A stretch of DNA of 33,983 nt from Verrucomicrobiaceae bacterium (GTDB lineage Bacteria > Verrucomicrobiota > Verrucomicrobiia > Verrucomicrobiales > V1-33): the NCBI GenBank assembly GCA_027483175.1, contig JAIXVE010000085.1:1-33983 (forward strand), written 5' to 3'. This document shows positions 23,398-32,689 of the stretch, one piece after another. Each line of letters starts with the position of its first letter. Positions within the stretch are counted from its first letter, which is position 1. Both the position numbers and the translations under genes were made by a program. The notes below the pieces were generated by a model. That model saw only the letters and a list, made by a program, of their open reading frames with translations. It had not been told where the DNA came from and did not search any database.

Positions 23398-23516
23398 GAA
23401 GTTAGAAAGGAGAAGGAAAGAAGAATGGAAAAGGAAGAAAGGAGGAGGAAGGAGGAGGGGAAAGTGAGAAGTGAGAAGGGAGAAGTGAGAAGTTAAAAGG
23501 CAGAAGTGCGAAGCTG
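23377..23516. repeat. GAAGTGA heptad array and purine-only tract between convergent genes
   Basis: Three perfect GAAGTGA units (23377-23397) overlap the end of the nucleoside-hydrolase gene and provide its stop codon. A degenerate purine-rich tract follows (23398-23465, almost only A and G), then more units (GAAGTGA-like, about 23466-23505) up to the stop of the convergent DUF1501 gene at 23519. The - strand transcript of this tract would be C/U-rich and nearly G-free. Confidence 0.9.
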
Positions 23517-23518
23517 GA

Positions 23519-24964
23519 TCAGGCGAGGATGTCGGAGATGATGTTGCCGTAGTCGCGGTCGAGGCGTCGGTGGGAGGGGACTTCGAGGCGGCGGGCGTTG
23601 AGGCCGAGGAGGTGGTAGAGAGTGGCGTGGACGTCGGTGACGTAGTGTGGGGAGACGGAGGCGTGGAAGCCGAGTTCGTCGGTGGCACCGTGGATGGTGC
23701 CGCCGCGGATGCCGCCGCCGGCCATCCAGATGGAGAAGCCGTAGGGGTGGTGGTCGCGGCCGTCGGAGCCTTGGGAGCCGGGGGTGCGGCCGAATTCGGT
23801 GGCGAAGACGACGACGGTGTCGTCGAGGAGCCCGCGTGCTTTGAGGTCTTTGAGGAGACCGGAGGTGGGTTTGTCGACCTGGGCGGCGAGTCGTTCGTGA
23901 TTGGCTTTGAGGCCGCCGTGGGCGTCCCATTCGCCGGCTGCGCCGTCGCCGTGCTGGATCTGGATAAAGCGGACCCCGCGTTCGGCCATGCGGCGTGCGG
24001 CGAGGAGTTGGCGGCCGAAGGTTTCGGAGTGTTTTTCGTTGAGACCGTAGAGGTTGCGGGTGGCTTCGGATTCCTCGTCGAGGTTGAGGACTTCGGGGAC
24101 GGCGTGCTGCATGCGGAAGGCGAGTTCGTAGCTCTGGAGCCTAGCGGTGAGGAGCCGGTCTTCCGGGTATTCGCGTGCGGCGAGCTGGTCGAGCTGGTGG
24201 ACGAGATTGAAGTGGGTTTCCTGGACCCTGGTGGATGCCGGGGTTTCGGGGGAGGCGAAGGCGAGCGGGTTGGCTGGGTCGATGCGGAGATTGACGGCGT
24301 CGTAGGCAGGGCCGAGGTAGTGGCCGTCGCGGACGTCGAAGAAGCGCGGGCCGATGTTGACGAAGCGCGGGAGATTATCGCTAGTGCTGGCGAGCCCGTA
24401 ATTGATCCATGCGCCGATGGTGGGTTCGCGGGGGTCGAGCATGTGGCGGCCCGAGTGGAACTGGACTTGGGCGCCGTGGTTGTCGTCGGTGGTCCACATG
24501 GAGCGGACGAAGGCGATGTCGTCGGCGCAGGAGGCGATGTGAGGGAACCAGTCGCTGATTTCGATGCCGCACTGGCCGTGGCGGCGGAAGCCGACCTGGA
24601 GCGGGTAGATGGTGGAGCGCTGCTGACCGTTGGCGTCGTTGACGACGACGACGCGGACATTCTTGAGTTTATCGGGGGATTGGACGTCCTTGTGAGGTGT
24701 TTCGGCGATGGTTTTGCCGGCGTACTTGGTGAGGGCGGGTTTGGGGTCGAAGCTTTCCATGTGGCTGAGACCGCCGCGCATGAAGAGCCAGATGACCCGT
24801 TTGGCTTTGGGGGCGTGGTGGTGAAGGCCGTCGGGGGGTGACCATGGGGTGTCCGAGGCGAGGAGGGACTGGAGGGCGAGCCCGCCGCAGCCAGCGGAGA
24901 GTGAGGTTAGGAAGCGGCGGCGGCTGGCGACGAGCCGGGCGTGGATGAGGGCGTCGCGGTTCAT
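23519..24964 (-). CDS. DUF1501 (sulfatase-like fold) exported protein
   Basis: The 481-residue product matches DUF1501 proteins, which are numerous in Planctomycetes and Verrucomicrobia and have an alkaline-phosphatase/sulfatase-like fold with unproven substrates. The N-terminus holds a twin-arginine-like stretch ([18 protein letters not shown], about 14-31). Family motifs are visible: [98 protein letters not shown] shortened here to its FGRTP and DGRDHHP cores, and a final TLYHLLGLN segment. The ATG at 24964 overlaps the stop of the PSD1 gene by 4 bp (ATGA), so translation is coupled. DUF1501 proteins nearly always sit with PSCyt1/DUF1549/DUF1553 proteins, as here, and the pair is thought to act together outside the cytoplasm. 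Confidence 0.95.
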   Translation of the reverse strand: MNRDALIHARLVASRRRFLTSLSAGCGGLALQSLLASDTPWSPPDGLHHHAPKAKRVIWLFMRGGLSHMESFDPKPALTKYAGKTIAETPHKDVQSPDKLKNVRVVVVNDANGQQRSTIYPLQVGFRRHGQCGIEISDWFPHIASCADDIAFVRSMWTTDDNHGAQVQFHSGRHMLDPREPTIGAWINYGLASTSDNLPRFVNIGPRFFDVRDGHYLGPAYDAVNLRIDPANPLAFASPETPASTRVQETHFNLVHQLDQLAAREYPEDRLLTARLQSYELAFRMQHAVPEVLNLDEESEATRNLYGLNEKHSETFGRQLLAARRMAERGVRFIQIQHGDGAAGEWDAHGGLKANHERLAAQVDKPTSGLLKDLKARGLLDDTVVVFATEFGRTPGSQGSDGRDHHPYGFSIWMAGGGIRGGTIHGATDELGFHASVSPHYVTDVHATLYHLLGLNARRLEVPSHRRLDRDYGNIISDILA

Positions 24965-27483
24965 CGGAGAGTGACGAAGTCGTTGTGGTTGAAGAGAGCG
25001 AGGATGAGGAGACTGCGAGCGGCGGCTGGGTCTGCGGCGGTGAAGTCGGCGAGGCCCTTGAGGCAGACCTGGGATTCGTCAGGGGAAGGCTGGCGGGAGA
25101 GGATGGCGGAGAATGCGGAGGTGATGAAGGCGTCGTCGGGGAGCGAGGCGAGGGTGGCGGCCATGGATTCGGCGGCGGTGCGGGCGAGACGACTGTTGGT
25201 GAGGGCGAGGGCCTGCTGCGGGGTGACGCTTTCGCGACGACGGTAGCATTCGAAGACACTGGCGTTGTCGAAAGCGCCGAGGAAGCGGTCTTCGAGTTCG
25301 CCGTGCTGCTGGAGGTAGAGGGCGCGGCGGTTGGAGGATTCCTGCTGGGGGACGGGGATGGAGGGACCGCCGAGGGAGAGGTCGAGTGTGTCGGAGAGGG
25401 CGAGGACCCCGTCGCGGATGGCTTGGGATTCGAGCCGTTTGGGGTTCATGCGCCAGAGGAGGGCGTTGTCAGGGTCTACGGCGAGGGCGGCGTCGCAGTT
25501 GGCGGCGGAGGAGCTGCTGAGATAGGCTCTGGATAGGACGAGCGATCGGAGGAGCGGTTTGAGTTTCCAGCCGGATTGCTGGAAAGAGACGGCGAGGGAG
25601 TCGAGGATGTTCTGGTGGAGGGGAGGCGGGCAGCGGCGGCCGAAGTCCGAGGGATCGGGGACGAGGGATGAGCCGAACGTGCGGAGCCAGACGTGGTTGA
25701 CGAGGACGCGAGCGGTGAGGGGGTTGGTGGGGCCGGTGATCCAGCGAGCGAGGGCGAGACGGCGGCCGGTGGAGGTGGTTGGATAGGAAGCGGGATTGCG
25801 GTCGAAGGAATCGTCCGGGCCTTCGAGGGCCTTGATGGCACCGATGAGCGGGGAGAATTGATTGCCGGGGGAGTCGGCCTTGGTTTTGGCGTCGGCGAGG
25901 GCTTCGGTGGCGGCCTTGGCCTTGGCGGCGAGATCGCCTTGTTTGTCAGGGGGAACGGCGGCGAGGGCGCGTTTGGCTTCGGCGGCGTCGGCGGTTGCTG
26001 AGGCGAGTTTCCATGCGGCTTCGAGGCGTGCGGCTTTGGTGGCGAGGGAGTCGGCTTTGGGGTCGGCGTTGGCGCGGGCGAGTTCGGCGAGACTGACGGC
26101 TCTGAGGACGTCGGGTCGGAGGGCGGCGGCGGCGGCGCGTTCTGGTTTGGCGGGGTCGGCGGCGAGAGTGGCGGCTTCGGCGGTGGCGGTGGCGAGGAGG
26201 TGGTCGAGGACGTGTGGGAGGAGGCCTGGGTGGGAGGCTTCCCTTGGGAGCGGGACTGGTTGGATGGAGAGGTGGCCGAAGATGGCGGGGATGTCCGGGG
26301 AGATGACCTTGGAGGTGTCGGCCTGTTTTTCGTCGCCGCGGCGGTGGAGGTGAGTGGGTTTGTCAGGGTGGAGGTCGAAGGCGCGGGCGAGCCCGTTCTT
26401 TTCAAAGTCCGGTTCGGTGGGCCACTGATCGACGCGGACGTGATAGGGTTCGAAGACGGCGCGGAGACGATAGTAGTCGGAGTGGCTGAGCGGGTCGTAT
26501 TTGTGGTCGTGGCATTTGACGCACTGCATGGTGAGGCCGAGGAAGGCGCGGCTGGTGTGTTCGACGACCTCGTCGAGCCATGTGGTGCGGTTGAAGAGGT
26601 AGTAGGGGCGGCAGAGGAAGCCGGTGGCGCGGAGAGCGGAGCGATTGTCAGGGGAGGCTTCGTCGGCGGCGAGCATGTCAGTGATCATGCGGTCGAAGCC
26701 TGAGTCGGCGTTGAGGGATTCGACGATCCAGTCGCGCCAGTGCCAGATGTGTTTCTGGCTGTAGCGGAGTTGAGCGTCGAGGCCCCACCAGTCGCTGTAG
26801 CGCCAGAGGTCCATGCAGTGGCGGGCCCAGCGTTCGCCGAATTGTGGTGAGGAGAGGAGTTGGTCGACGACGGCGGCGCGGGCGTCGGGTGACGGGTCGG
26901 CTAGGAAGGATGCGGAGAGGGTGGAAGAGGGCGGGAGACCGGTGAGGTCGAAGGCGACGCGGCGGAGCCAGAGGGAAGGAGGGGCGGGGGATTGCGGGGT
27001 GATGCTAGCGGCGGCGTGGCGGGCGGCGAGGGCGCGGTCGATGAGGGAGAGATTCCAGTCGGGGTTGGTGGCCGGGGGTGGATCGGCGAGGACGGGAGGC
27101 TGGAAGGCCCAGTGGGAGCGCGGGTCAGGTTCTGGTTCGTCGTGGGAGGGAGCGGGTGCGCCTGCGGCGAGCCATGAGCGGACGGCGTCGATTTGAGTGG
27201 GGGAGAGCGGTGCGCCTTCCGGGGGCATGCGGTCCGGGTCGGAGGCTGGGGCGGAGATGCGTTCGAGGAGGAGACGGCCGCCATTGGCGAGGAGCGGGCC
27301 GGATTCGCCGCCTTTTTGCATGAGGGCGACGCTGTCGAGACGGAGACCGGCTTCTGCTTTGAGGGCACCGTGGCAGGAGAAGCAGCGGGATTTGAGGGTT
27401 GGGCGGACGTCGGCGAGGAAGTCGGCGCGGGCGAGGCCGGTGGCGAGGAGGAGGCAGAGGAAGGCGCGGCCGAGGGAGGACAT
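24961..27483 (-). CDS. PSD1-type protein (PSCyt1 + DUF1549 + DUF1553)
   Basis: Started at the ATG at 27483 the product has 840 residues and a signal peptide ([20 protein letters not shown]); an ATG four codons upstream (27495) is also in frame. Residues 25-115 are a planctomycete cytochrome c domain with CFSCH at 34-38 and the distal DPDRMPPEG Met motif. DUF1549 follows (about 145-360; [30 protein letters not shown], and a second CVKCH motif before DHKYDP). A Lys/Ala/Glu-rich helical stretch (about 430-530) leads into DUF1553 (about 560-820; [47 protein letters not shown]). These proteins are exported, haem-binding and of unproven function. The gene is first in an operon with DUF1501 through an ATGA overlap. 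A 51-bp-period repeat array lies directly upstream. Confidence 0.95.
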   Translation of the reverse strand: MSSLGRAFLCLLLATGLARADFLADVRPTLKSRCFSCHGALKAEAGLRLDSVALMQKGGESGPLLANGGRLLLERISAPASDPDRMPPEGAPLSPTQIDAVRSWLAAGAPAPSHDEPEPDPRSHWAFQPPVLADPPPATNPDWNLSLIDRALAARHAAASITPQSPAPPSLWLRRVAFDLTGLPPSSTLSASFLADPSPDARAAVVDQLLSSPQFGERWARHCMDLWRYSDWWGLDAQLRYSQKHIWHWRDWIVESLNADSGFDRMITDMLAADEASPDNRSALRATGFLCRPYYLFNRTTWLDEVVEHTSRAFLGLTMQCVKCHDHKYDPLSHSDYYRLRAVFEPYHVRVDQWPTEPDFEKNGLARAFDLHPDKPTHLHRRGDEKQADTSKVISPDIPAIFGHLSIQPVPLPREASHPGLLPHVLDHLLATATAEAATLAADPAKPERAAAAALRPDVLRAVSLAELARANADPKADSLATKAARLEAAWKLASATADAAEAKRALAAVPPDKQGDLAAKAKAATEALADAKTKADSPGNQFSPLIGAIKALEGPDDSFDRNPASYPTTSTGRRLALARWITGPTNPLTARVLVNHVWLRTFGSSLVPDPSDFGRRCPPPLHQNILDSLAVSFQQSGWKLKPLLRSLVLSRAYLSSSSAANCDAALAVDPDNALLWRMNPKRLESQAIRDGVLALSDTLDLSLGGPSIPVPQQESSNRRALYLQQHGELEDRFLGAFDNASVFECYRRRESVTPQQALALTNSRLARTAAESMAATLASLPDDAFITSAFSAILSRQPSPDESQVCLKGLADFTAADPAAARSLLILALFNHNDFVTLR

Positions 27484-27511
27484 CGGGTACACCATACGGT
27501 GGCGGGGGGGA

Positions 27512-27680
27512 GGATTTGAGATTTGAGATTTGAAATTTGAGATTGGGGAGCCGGGGGCGGAAGGATTTGAGATTTGAGATTTGAAATTTGAGATTGGGGA
27601 ACCGGGGGCGGAAGGATTTGAGATTTGAGATTTGAGATTGGGGGAGCCCTAGGCCGGGTAGGAGGATTTGAGATTTGGGA
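27512..27680. repeat. 51-bp tandem repeat built of GATTTGA heptads
   Basis: Copies begin at 27512, 27563 and 27614 (period 51 bp) with a partial fourth at 27664. Each consists of four or five period-7 units (GGATTTG, AGATTTG, AAATTTG types) followed by a GGGGAGCCGGGGGCGGAAG spacer; the third copy has one heptad fewer and a diverged spacer. The array ends exactly at the stop codon (27681) of the ThiF/MoeB gene and lies 29 bp upstream of the PSD1 start. Confidence 0.92.
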
Positions 27681-28823
27681 TCAGGGGAGGGAGTCGAGGC
27701 CGTTGGCGAGGTGGGTGGCGGTGGGGAAGCCGAGGGAGCGGAGGGTGGCGGCGGCGAGGGCGCTGCGTTGGCCGATGGAGCAGACGGCGATGATGGGGTG
27801 GGGAGAGTGGGGGATTTCGGAGAGACGGGATTCGATGAGGGCGGCGGGGATGGTGAGGGAGGCAGGGGCGAAGGGGAGGATGGAGGATTCCCATGGTTCG
27901 CGGACATCGAGGACGATGGTGTCCGGGTGGGTGATGAGGGCGGAGAATTCTGCGGCGTTGAGGGAAGGGGGTGGGGGCGCGGGTGTGGGGAGGGCGCAGG
28001 AGAATTCGGAGTCGAGCGGGGAGGTGATGGAGGGGTTGGGGCCGCAGACCGGGCAGGCGGGGTCGCGCCTGAGGGTGAGCGTGCGGGAGGCCATGGAGAG
28101 CGAGTCGAAGTGGAAGAGACGGCCGATGAGGGGTTGGCCGAGTCCGGTGAGGAGCTTGATGGCTTCGGAGGCCTGGAGAGTTCCGATGAGACCGGTGACG
28201 GTGCCGAGGATGCCTGCTTCGGCGCAGGAGGGGACGGTGCCTGGGGGTGGTGGGGTGGGGAACATGCAGCGGTAGCAGGGGCCACCGGCGGCGGGGTGGA
28301 AGACTGAGAGTTGGCCTTCGAAGCGATGGACGGCGCCGTAGACGTTGGGGATGCGGCGCCATGTGGCGACATCGCTGCTGAGGTAGCGCGTGGAGAAGTT
28401 GTCGGTGCCGTCGAGGATGAGATCGCAGCCGTGGGAGAGGTCCATGGCGTTGGCGGCGCGGAAGCGGTCGTGGACGACGGTGACGCGGAGGGAGGAATGG
28501 AGGGCCTTGAGGCGGGCGGCGGCGGTGGCGGCCTTGGGTTGGCCGGTGTCGGCTTCGGTGAAGAGGATCTGGCGCTGGAGATTGGTGAGGGAGACGACGT
28601 CGTCGTCGACGATGACGAGGTGGCCGACGCCTGCGGCGGCGAGGTGGAGGAGGGCGGGGCAACCGAGACCGCCTGCGCCGAGACAGAGGATGGAGGCGCG
28701 GGCGAGTTTGTCCTGGGCTTCTGGGCCGAAGCCTGGGAGGGAGAGTTGGCGCGCAAAACGGCGGAGCCCGGGTTGGCCGGACTCCGCCGTGGCGGAAGGG
28801 GAGAAGGGGGTGATGGGATTCAC
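27681..28823 (-). CDS. moeB: MoeB/ThiF-type adenylyltransferase fused to rhodanese
   Basis: The 380-residue product has an E1-like ThiF/MoeB domain (about 20-260) and a C-terminal rhodanese domain (about 285-380). Visible: the ATP-binding glycine loop LGAGGLGCP (48-56), DDDVVSLTNLQRQ (73-85), LDGTDNFSTRY (138-148), structural zinc cysteines Cys183/Cys186 and Cys257/Cys260, and the conserved CAEAGILGT loop with Cys200. The rhodanese loop has its catalytic Cys348 (AVCSIGQRSA). These fused enzymes adenylate the C-terminal Gly of a ubiquitin-like sulfur carrier (MoaD, ThiS or similar) and deliver sulfur for molybdopterin, thiamine or thiolation reactions. Which carrier it serves cannot be told, since no carrier gene is nearby; moeB is the usual name for this architecture. 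The gene lies 28 bp downstream of the lipoprotein gene. Confidence 0.9.
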   Translation of the reverse strand: MNPITPFSPSATAESGQPGLRRFARQLSLPGFGPEAQDKLARASILCLGAGGLGCPALLHLAAAGVGHLVIVDDDVVSLTNLQRQILFTEADTGQPKAATAAARLKALHSSLRVTVVHDRFRAANAMDLSHGCDLILDGTDNFSTRYLSSDVATWRRIPNVYGAVHRFEGQLSVFHPAAGGPCYRCMFPTPPPPGTVPSCAEAGILGTVTGLIGTLQASEAIKLLTGLGQPLIGRLFHFDSLSMASRTLTLRRDPACPVCGPNPSITSPLDSEFSCALPTPAPPPPSLNAAEFSALITHPDTIVLDVREPWESSILPFAPASLTIPAALIESRLSEIPHSPHPIIAVCSIGQRSALAAATLRSLGFPTATHLANGLDSLP

Positions 28824-28851
28824 GGGAGCGCGGGTGTCAGGCCCGCGGGAA

Positions 28852-29973
28852 TCACTTCACTTCCTTGGCGTCATCGTCGGCTTCTGCTGGGGAGGAGCCG
28901 GGGAGCTTGACGCTGCTTTTGCGGGCGGCTTTTTCGACGAGAGCCTTGAGGGCTGGGGATTGAGCGGCCTTGGCTTTTTCGACTTCGGCGGCGTAGTCGA
29001 AGGAATTGCCGGCGTCTTTGATGACGAGGCGAGGGCTGGTGGTGCCGCCGAGCATTTCCTTGACGTACGGGGCGAGGAATTTCTTTATGGCCTCGGTGGA
29101 CTTATCGTTGTCGAGGTTAGTGGTGACGGTTTTGATGAGTTCCGCGGCTTTGTCTGGCATGTCCTCGTCGTTGATGATGGAGTCGACGACGTCCATGAGT
29201 TGTTCGCCGTTCATGGTCCATGTGGCGGACTTACCGTCTTCGCTTTTCTTGAAGCCGACGGCTTCGACGATGGTGCCACCGGTTTCGATGGTGGTGGCGA
29301 CCTTCATGTCCTTGATGAAGAGGGCGAGGACGCCCTTCATGCTTTGGTACTGTTCGCGGAAGCCGGTCATCTGGGCGGCGATTTCGTCGCGGCTGATGTC
29401 GATGCCTTCCGGGCCTGGGGCTCCTTCGACGCCGAGCATGGATTTACGGACCCCGTCGAGCATGGAGGCCATCTCGTCGAGACCTGCCATGGCGATGACG
29501 GTATTGCCTGCGGAGTCTTTGGAGACGCGGACGGACTTGAAGTCTTTGAGGGCGTCGGTGGGGACTGGGAGAGGGGAGCCTTCGCCGAGACCGGAGTCGG
29601 AGAGGAGGGCGTTCATGTCGCCCATGGCGGTCCAGTCCTTGGTGAGGCCGGCGACGGAGACCTTGAGGGCACCCATTTTGGTGGTTTCGGCCTTGGCTTC
29701 GGTCCAGACGTCGACGTTGGCGTTCATGCCGCGCATGAGTTGGGCGAGCATTTCCTTGGCTTCCGGGCCTTTTGGCATGTCAGCGGGGGCGGCACCGCCA
29801 CCTGCGGCGGCACCGACGAGGCCCATGATGCCGGCGATGTTCATTTCCATGGTCATGGAGAATTTGCCGGAGCCATCGCTGTTGATGGAGGTTTTGCTTT
29901 CGGATTTGAGACAGCCGCTGGTGGAGAGGGCGGCGGCGCCGGCGAGGGCGGTGGCGGTGATTTTGCGGATCAT
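28852..29973 (-). CDS. Predicted lipoprotein of unknown function
   Basis: The 373-residue product begins MIRKITATALAGAAALSTSGC, a type II signal peptide with lipobox LSTSGC and lipid-modified Cys21. The mature protein starts with a strand pair (SKTSINSDGSGKFSMTMEMN), has a Gly/Ala-rich stretch (about 55-70), and then a long alpha/beta region with regular spacing of Lys, Asp and Met. The C-terminus is charged (AEADDDAKEVK). The opening resembles bacterial lipoproteins annotated only as hypothetical, in which a TxxxxxDGSG motif begins a beta-barrel-like domain; no catalytic motif was found. Ala, Lys and Met use is typical of a well-expressed surface lipoprotein. It may be co-transcribed with the downstream MoeB-like gene. 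It is divergent from the amidohydrolase operon with 158 bp between starts; that gap has one perfect hairpin (GACGGA-GGAA-TCCGTC, 30019-30034). Confidence 0.8.
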   Translation of the reverse strand: MIRKITATALAGAAALSTSGCLKSESKTSINSDGSGKFSMTMEMNIAGIMGLVGAAAGGGAAPADMPKGPEAKEMLAQLMRGMNANVDVWTEAKAETTKMGALKVSVAGLTKDWTAMGDMNALLSDSGLGEGSPLPVPTDALKDFKSVRVSKDSAGNTVIAMAGLDEMASMLDGVRKSMLGVEGAPGPEGIDISRDEIAAQMTGFREQYQSMKGVLALFIKDMKVATTIETGGTIVEAVGFKKSEDGKSATWTMNGEQLMDVVDSIINDEDMPDKAAELIKTVTTNLDNDKSTEAIKKFLAPYVKEMLGGTTSPRLVIKDAGNSFDYAAEVEKAKAAQSPALKALVEKAARKSSVKLPGSSPAEADDDAKEVK

Positions 29974-30131
29974 GGGATGAGGGATGATTTCAGGAGTTGG
30001 AGCTATGGTGGCGTGATGGACGGAGGAATCCGTCTAGGTAGTTACGTAAAAGAGGAGGAATCCGGAAACAAGGGGGCGAGAATGAATTCAGAGGGATTGA
30101 CGGATGGTGAGGTCCCGGCAAGGTGGCGGGG

Positions 30132-31475
30132 ATGAAACCGATTGTTTTTCTTGTTCCGACGGCGGTGCTGGCGGTGGCGGTGCTGCGGGCGGCGGTTGGG
30201 GAGACGACGGAGACCGGGGGAAGGCAGGTTGGGGATGGGAAGCCGGTGGTGAAGGTTTTTGCGGGGGCGAGACTGCATCCGGTGTCGAGTGCGCCGGTGG
30301 ATGACGGTGTGCTGGTGGTGGAGGATGGGAAGATCAAGGCGGCTGGGGCGCGTGGGGCGGTGGTGATTCCTGAGGGGGCGGAGGTGATTGACTGTCGGGG
30401 GAAAGTGATCATTCCGGGGTTGGTTTGCACGCATTCGCACATCGGGGGGCCATCGGGTGGGGACATGAGCGGGCCGATTCAGCCGGAGGCGCGGGTATTG
30501 GATTCGATTGATGTGCGGGCGACCTCGTTGCCGCGGGCGCGGGCGGGTGGGTTGACGACGGTGAATGTGATGCCTGGGTCTGGGCATCTGGTGTCTGGGC
30601 AGACGGTGTATTTGAAGTTGCGGGAGGGGAAGACGATTGAGGAACTGGCGTTGCGGAATGCGGATGGCGGGGTGGCTGGGGGATTGAAGATGGCGAATGG
30701 GACGAACAGCATTCGGAGTGCGCCGTTTCCGGGGACGAGGGGGAAGTCGGCGGCGCTGGTGCGGCAGAGTTTTCTGAAGGCGCGGGATTATCAGAAGAAA
30801 GTGGCGGCGGCGGGCGGAGACGCGGCGAAATTGCCCGATCGGGATCTGGGGATGGAGACGATGGTGGAGGTGCTGGAGGGGAAGCGGGTGGTGCACCATC
30901 ACACGCACCGTGCGGATGATATTCTATCGGTGCTGCGGCTGAGGGAGGAGTTCGGGTTCAAGGTGGTGCTGCACCATGTTTCCGAGGCGTGGAAGGTGGC
31001 GGATGAGATTGCGGCGGCGGGGGCTGGGTGTTCGATTATTCTGCTGGATTCGCCGGGTGGGAAGCTGGAGGCGCGGGATTTTGATTTGAGGAATGGGGCG
31101 GAGCTTGAGAAGCGAGGGGTGGTGACGGCGGTGCATACGGACGATCCGGTGACGGATTCGAGGTGGCTGCTGCGGAGTGCGGCGTTGGCGGCGCGCGGGG
31201 GGATGAGTCGGGAGAAGGCCTTGGAGTCGGTGACGCTGGCGGGGGCGCGGTTGCTGGGATTGGAGGGCCGGACGGGGTCGCTGGAGGCTGGGAAGGATGC
31301 GGATTTTGTGGTGCTGACGGGGGAACCGCTGTCGGTTTACAGCCGGGTGGAGGAGACGTGGGTGGAGGGGAAGAAGGTATTTGATCTGGAGAGGGCGGAG
31401 GATCGGTTGATGGCGGAGGGCGGTCGCGGGGCGGGGGATGCGGAGATTTCAACCACCTGTTGTTTCAGCAAATGA
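30132..31475 (+). CDS. Exported amidohydrolase (imidazolonepropionase-like), complete metal site
   Basis: The ATG at 30132 has AAGG 8 bp upstream and begins a signal peptide (MKPIVFLVPTAVLAVAVLRA), so it is preferred over the GTG at 30123. The 447-residue product is an amidohydrolase-superfamily TIM barrel with the N-terminal composite beta-sandwich (GVLVVEDGKIKAAG). Metal ligands are all visible: HxH in PGLVCTHSH (His101, His103), a His cluster in VVHHHTHRADDIL (255-259), His281/282 in VVLHHVSEAW, and Asp337 in AVHTDDPV. The C-terminus has the usual TGSLEAGKDADFVVL. Substrate is unknown; related exported enzymes are often misnamed as imidazolonepropionases and hydrolyse dipeptides or cyclic amides. 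Its stop overlaps the start of the next amidohydrolase gene by 4 bp (ATGA), giving a coupled pair. Confidence 0.92.
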   Translation: MKPIVFLVPTAVLAVAVLRAAVGETTETGGRQVGDGKPVVKVFAGARLHPVSSAPVDDGVLVVEDGKIKAAGARGAVVIPEGAEVIDCRGKVIIPGLVCTHSHIGGPSGGDMSGPIQPEARVLDSIDVRATSLPRARAGGLTTVNVMPGSGHLVSGQTVYLKLREGKTIEELALRNADGGVAGGLKMANGTNSIRSAPFPGTRGKSAALVRQSFLKARDYQKKVAAAGGDAAKLPDRDLGMETMVEVLEGKRVVHHHTHRADDILSVLRLREEFGFKVVLHHVSEAWKVADEIAAAGAGCSIILLDSPGGKLEARDFDLRNGAELEKRGVVTAVHTDDPVTDSRWLLRSAALAARGGMSREKALESVTLAGARLLGLEGRTGSLEAGKDADFVVLTGEPLSVYSRVEETWVEGKKVFDLERAEDRLMAEGGRGAGDAEISTTCCFSK

Positions 31476-32689
31476 GAGCGATTCCCTTGTTATTTCTCAC
31501 GACGGCGGTGCTTCCGGCGCAGATGGCGGTGCGGGCGACGCAGCTGCATCTGATGACGGGCGATTTGAAGCCGATCGTGAATGGGGTGGTGCTGTGCGGG
31601 GCGGACGGGAAGATTGTGAAGGCAGGGCTGGCGTCGGAGGTGGTGATTCCGGAGGGGTGGCCGGTGCATGAGGCGGCGGTGGTGACGCCCGGGTTGGTGG
31701 ATGCGCGGAGTACGGCGGGGATGTCGGGGATTCTGAACTGGGATTTGCGGGATCAGGAGCAGTTTGAGCATTCTGCGCCGCTGCAGCCGGAGTTGCGGGC
31801 GGTGGATGCGTTCAACGGGCGGGATCCGCTAGTGCAGTGGCTGCGGGAGTTCGGGGTGACGACGATTCATACGGGGCATGCGCCTGGGGAATTGATTTCG
31901 GGTCAGACGATGGTGCTGAAGACGAATGTGGAGTCGGTGACGAAGAAGGAGGATGTGCTGAACGGGTTTGCGGGGGTGGCGGCGACGCTAGGGTCGGGCT
32001 CATTGAAGGGTGAGGGGAAGACGCCGGGGACGAGGGCGAAGTCGGTGGCGATGCTGCGGGCGGATCTGATCAAGGCGAAGGCGTACGTGGAGAAGGTGGC
32101 GAAGGCGGAGGCGGACAAGAAACCGGATCGGGATCTGCATCTTGAGGCGATGGGAGCGGTGCTGCGTCGGGAGGTGCCGCTGATTGTGACGGCGGACCGG
32201 CATCATGACATTGCGGCGGCGCTGAGGTTGAGCGTGGAGTTTGGTTTTCGGCTAGTGATCGACAGCGGGGCGGATGTGTGGATGATGGCGGAGGAGGTCA
32301 AGAAGGCGGGAGTGCCGGTGATTCTGCATCCGACGATGGCGAGGGCGGCTGGGGACAAGGAGAACCTGACGTTCGGGGCGGCGGCGAAGCTTCAGGAGGC
32401 GGGGATTCCGTTTGCGTTGCAGTCCGGGTATGAGGCGTATGTGCCGAAGACGCGGGTGGTGTTGTTTGAGGCGGGGATGGCGGCGGCGCATGGATTGGCA
32501 CCGGAGCAGGCGCTGGCGGCGTGCACGATCCGGGCGGCTGATTTGCTAGGATTGAAGGATCGGATCGGGTCGCTGGAGCCTGGGAAGGATGCGGATCTGG
32601 CGTTGTATGACGGGGATCCGCTGGAGACGACGAGTCACTGCATCAAGGTGATCATTGACGGCAAAGTGGTGAGCGAGGTGAAGCGTTAG
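31472..32689 (+). CDS. Amidohydrolase paralogue lacking metal ligands (probable pseudoenzyme)
   Basis: From the ATG at 31472, which overlaps the previous stop, the product has 405 residues and a short signal peptide (MRAIPLLFLTTAVLPAQ). It aligns with the upstream enzyme throughout (VTPGLVDARS against IPGLVCTHSH; SGQTMVLK against SGQTVYLK; GTRAKSVAMLR against GTRGKSAALVR; GSLEPGKDADLAL). The metal positions are changed at every site: HxH is replaced by Arg79 and Thr81, the barrel-strand-6 His pair by Asp-Ser in LVIDSGADVW, and the strand-8 Asp region AVHTDDP by ALQSGYE. The fold and exported location appear kept, with no stop or frameshift, so this is not a decaying gene. It probably forms a complex with the active paralogue or binds ligand only. 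Confidence 0.9.
   Translation: MRAIPLLFLTTAVLPAQMAVRATQLHLMTGDLKPIVNGVVLCGADGKIVKAGLASEVVIPEGWPVHEAAVVTPGLVDARSTAGMSGILNWDLRDQEQFEHSAPLQPELRAVDAFNGRDPLVQWLREFGVTTIHTGHAPGELISGQTMVLKTNVESVTKKEDVLNGFAGVAATLGSGSLKGEGKTPGTRAKSVAMLRADLIKAKAYVEKVAKAEADKKPDRDLHLEAMGAVLRREVPLIVTADRHHDIAAALRLSVEFGFRLVIDSGADVWMMAEEVKKAGVPVILHPTMARAAGDKENLTFGAAAKLQEAGIPFALQSGYEAYVPKTRVVLFEAGMAAAHGLAPEQALAACTIRAADLLGLKDRIGSLEPGKDADLALYDGDPLETTSHCIKVIIDGKVVSEVKR

Noticed and set aside
23182-24660. Protein-like repeats such as LLTSHFSLLTSHF in - strand frames
   Set aside because: These are only the translation of the GAAGTGA heptad array, not a protein repeat.
23570-24841. 423-codon open frame on the + strand
   Set aside because: It is antisense to the DUF1501 gene, rich in Gly, Val, Glu and Ala in the pattern expected from the opposite strand, with no recognisable motif.
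27512-27680. Possible CRISPR array because of the 51-bp period
   Set aside because: The whole unit is repeated with no unique spacers, and there is no cas gene; it is a tandem array of heptads plus a constant spacer.
30019-30034. Hairpin GACGGA-GGAA-TCCGTC between the lipoprotein and amidohydrolase genes as a terminator or operator
   Set aside because: No T run follows and no second copy was seen; listed only as a structure in the lipoprotein entry.
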